Source of the DNA: Schwartzia succinivorans DSM 10502
GTDB taxonomy: Bacteria > Bacillota > Negativicutes > Selenomonadales > Selenomonadaceae
Reading direction: 5' to 3'
Length of the DNA: 64,000 bases
Assembly: GCF_900129225.1 (NCBI RefSeq)
Contig: NZ_FQUG01000003.1
Span: forward strand, 62,001 to 126,000
Part shown: one piece after another, positions 63,548 to 64,000 of the stretch
Layout of the letters: each line of letters opens with the position of its first letter
Position numbering within the stretch: the stretch's first letter is position 1
The notes under the pieces: model-generated
Told to the model about the DNA's origin: nothing
Seen by the model: the letters and a program-made list of their open reading frames with translations, nothing else
Databases searched by the model: none
Program-made: the position numbers and the translations under genes

Positions 63548-64000
63548 ATGAAAAAAATAGCGGCATTACTCATTATGTGCTGTATGCTGGTGTTCGGCAG
63601 TGTGGCGTCTGCGGCATCGGGAGCGAATTTTGATGCGAACCGTGTAGAGGCCGACGGCTACGGTGTAGAACCTGATAATGCAGGAAGCGCGGTGCAGGCA
63701 CGGCTTATGGCCCGCAGAGCGGCAATCGCGGATGCCCAGAGAAATCTCGCGGAGCAGATTGCGGGGGTGCAGGTAAATGCGGAGACAACAGTCCGTGACA
63801 TGCAGCTGGCAAGCGATGTAGTGACAACCAGAGTCTCGGCAGTTTTGAAGGGAGCTAAGGTTATCGAGGAATCCTACGAGGACGGTGCCTATCATGTTGT
63901 ACTGGCACTGCCTGTATTTGGAGCAAGGAACTCCCTGGCCTCTGTAGTTCTTCCGTCGAACCCTGTAAAAACAGAATTTCCCAAGGCACTTACGCCTGAG
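63548..64000 (+). CDS. LPP20-like exported protein, 5' part
   Basis: The frame is open to the window end (151 codons), so the gene is incomplete. It begins KKIAALLIMCCMLVFGSVASAAS, a Sec signal without the usual lipobox at the cleavage site, followed by an LPP20/FlgT-type domain: ARLMARRAAIADAQRNLAEQIAGVQVNAETTVRDM and ISYEDGAYHVVLALPV-like strands. It lies in the same transcription unit as the FlgT-like gene. Its role is an outer-membrane or flagellar-associated protein by family, not proved. Confidence 0.75.
   Translation, partial: MKKIAALLIMCCMLVFGSVASAASGANFDANRVEADGYGVEPDNAGSAVQARLMARRAAIADAQRNLAEQIAGVQVNAETTVRDMQLASDVVTTRVSAVLKGAKVIEESYEDGAYHVVLALPVFGARNSLASVVLPSNPVKTEFPKALTPE

Overview
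The window looks like a chromosomal segment of a diderm Firmicute of the Negativicutes (Selenomonas-like). Firmicute signs are a perfect CIRCE operator on groESL, a CD1871A-family CXXC peptide and Tn916-type Int/Xis. Signs of an outer membrane are a FlgT-like and an LPP20-like exported protein. This placement is inference from gene content; no rRNA or other marker is present.

Layout. 1-2622: end of ispF, then CIRCE-groES-groEL. 2623-11930: a convergent dinD-like gene, then an AT-rich block with a consensus promoter driving three consecutive dynamin-like GTPases (the first carries Sel1 repeats and a CFI-box tail), a Gly/His repeat protein and a small zinc-finger protein. 12116-20173: housekeeping and accessory genes (DcuC-like carrier, ZIP metal transporter, ArsC/Spx-like protein, exported HAD phosphatase, Tat-type metallophosphoesterase, chemoreceptor, Gly/Tyr-rich exported peptide, nitroreductase). 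20523-26246: an unusual three-gene partner-switching set: a membrane SpoIIE-type phosphatase, a STAS domain fused to an NRPS-type condensation domain, and a MATE transporter fused to an RsbW-like ATPase domain. No sigma factor is visible.

26247-29330 is a scrambled accessory strip: an IS3-type remnant, an AAA ATPase, a GIY-YIG protein, an antitoxin with a truncated toxin, and a truncated resolvase. 29443-48049 is an integrated element of about 18.6 kb. It is bounded by a 25-bp direct repeat (one mismatch) made from the 5' end of a low-molecular-weight tyrosine phosphatase gene. Tn916-like xis and int lie at its right end, and repeated TTTACAACTTTT arm-type sites lie at both ends. It carries plasmid/phage leading-region-type genes (DUF932, YubB-like, Gp157-like, ERF), an AbiE-type toxin-antitoxin pair, a complete type I restriction-modification system, and several unrecognised genes. 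I see no relaxase, secretion system or phage structural gene. The left flank carries a second copy of the element's right-end sequence, suggesting successive insertions at the same site.

48019-64000 returns to chromosomal genes: the tyrosine phosphatase, a two-component system, rubrerythrin, a thioesterase, a thiol-redox trio (CD1871A peptide, ferredoxin-type membrane protein, TlpA thioredoxin), a heavy-metal P-type ATPase operon with two small HMA-like partners, htpG, a BASS transporter directly upstream of panC-panD (likely a pantoate-type transporter), and two exported FlgT/LPP20-like proteins, the last cut by the window end.
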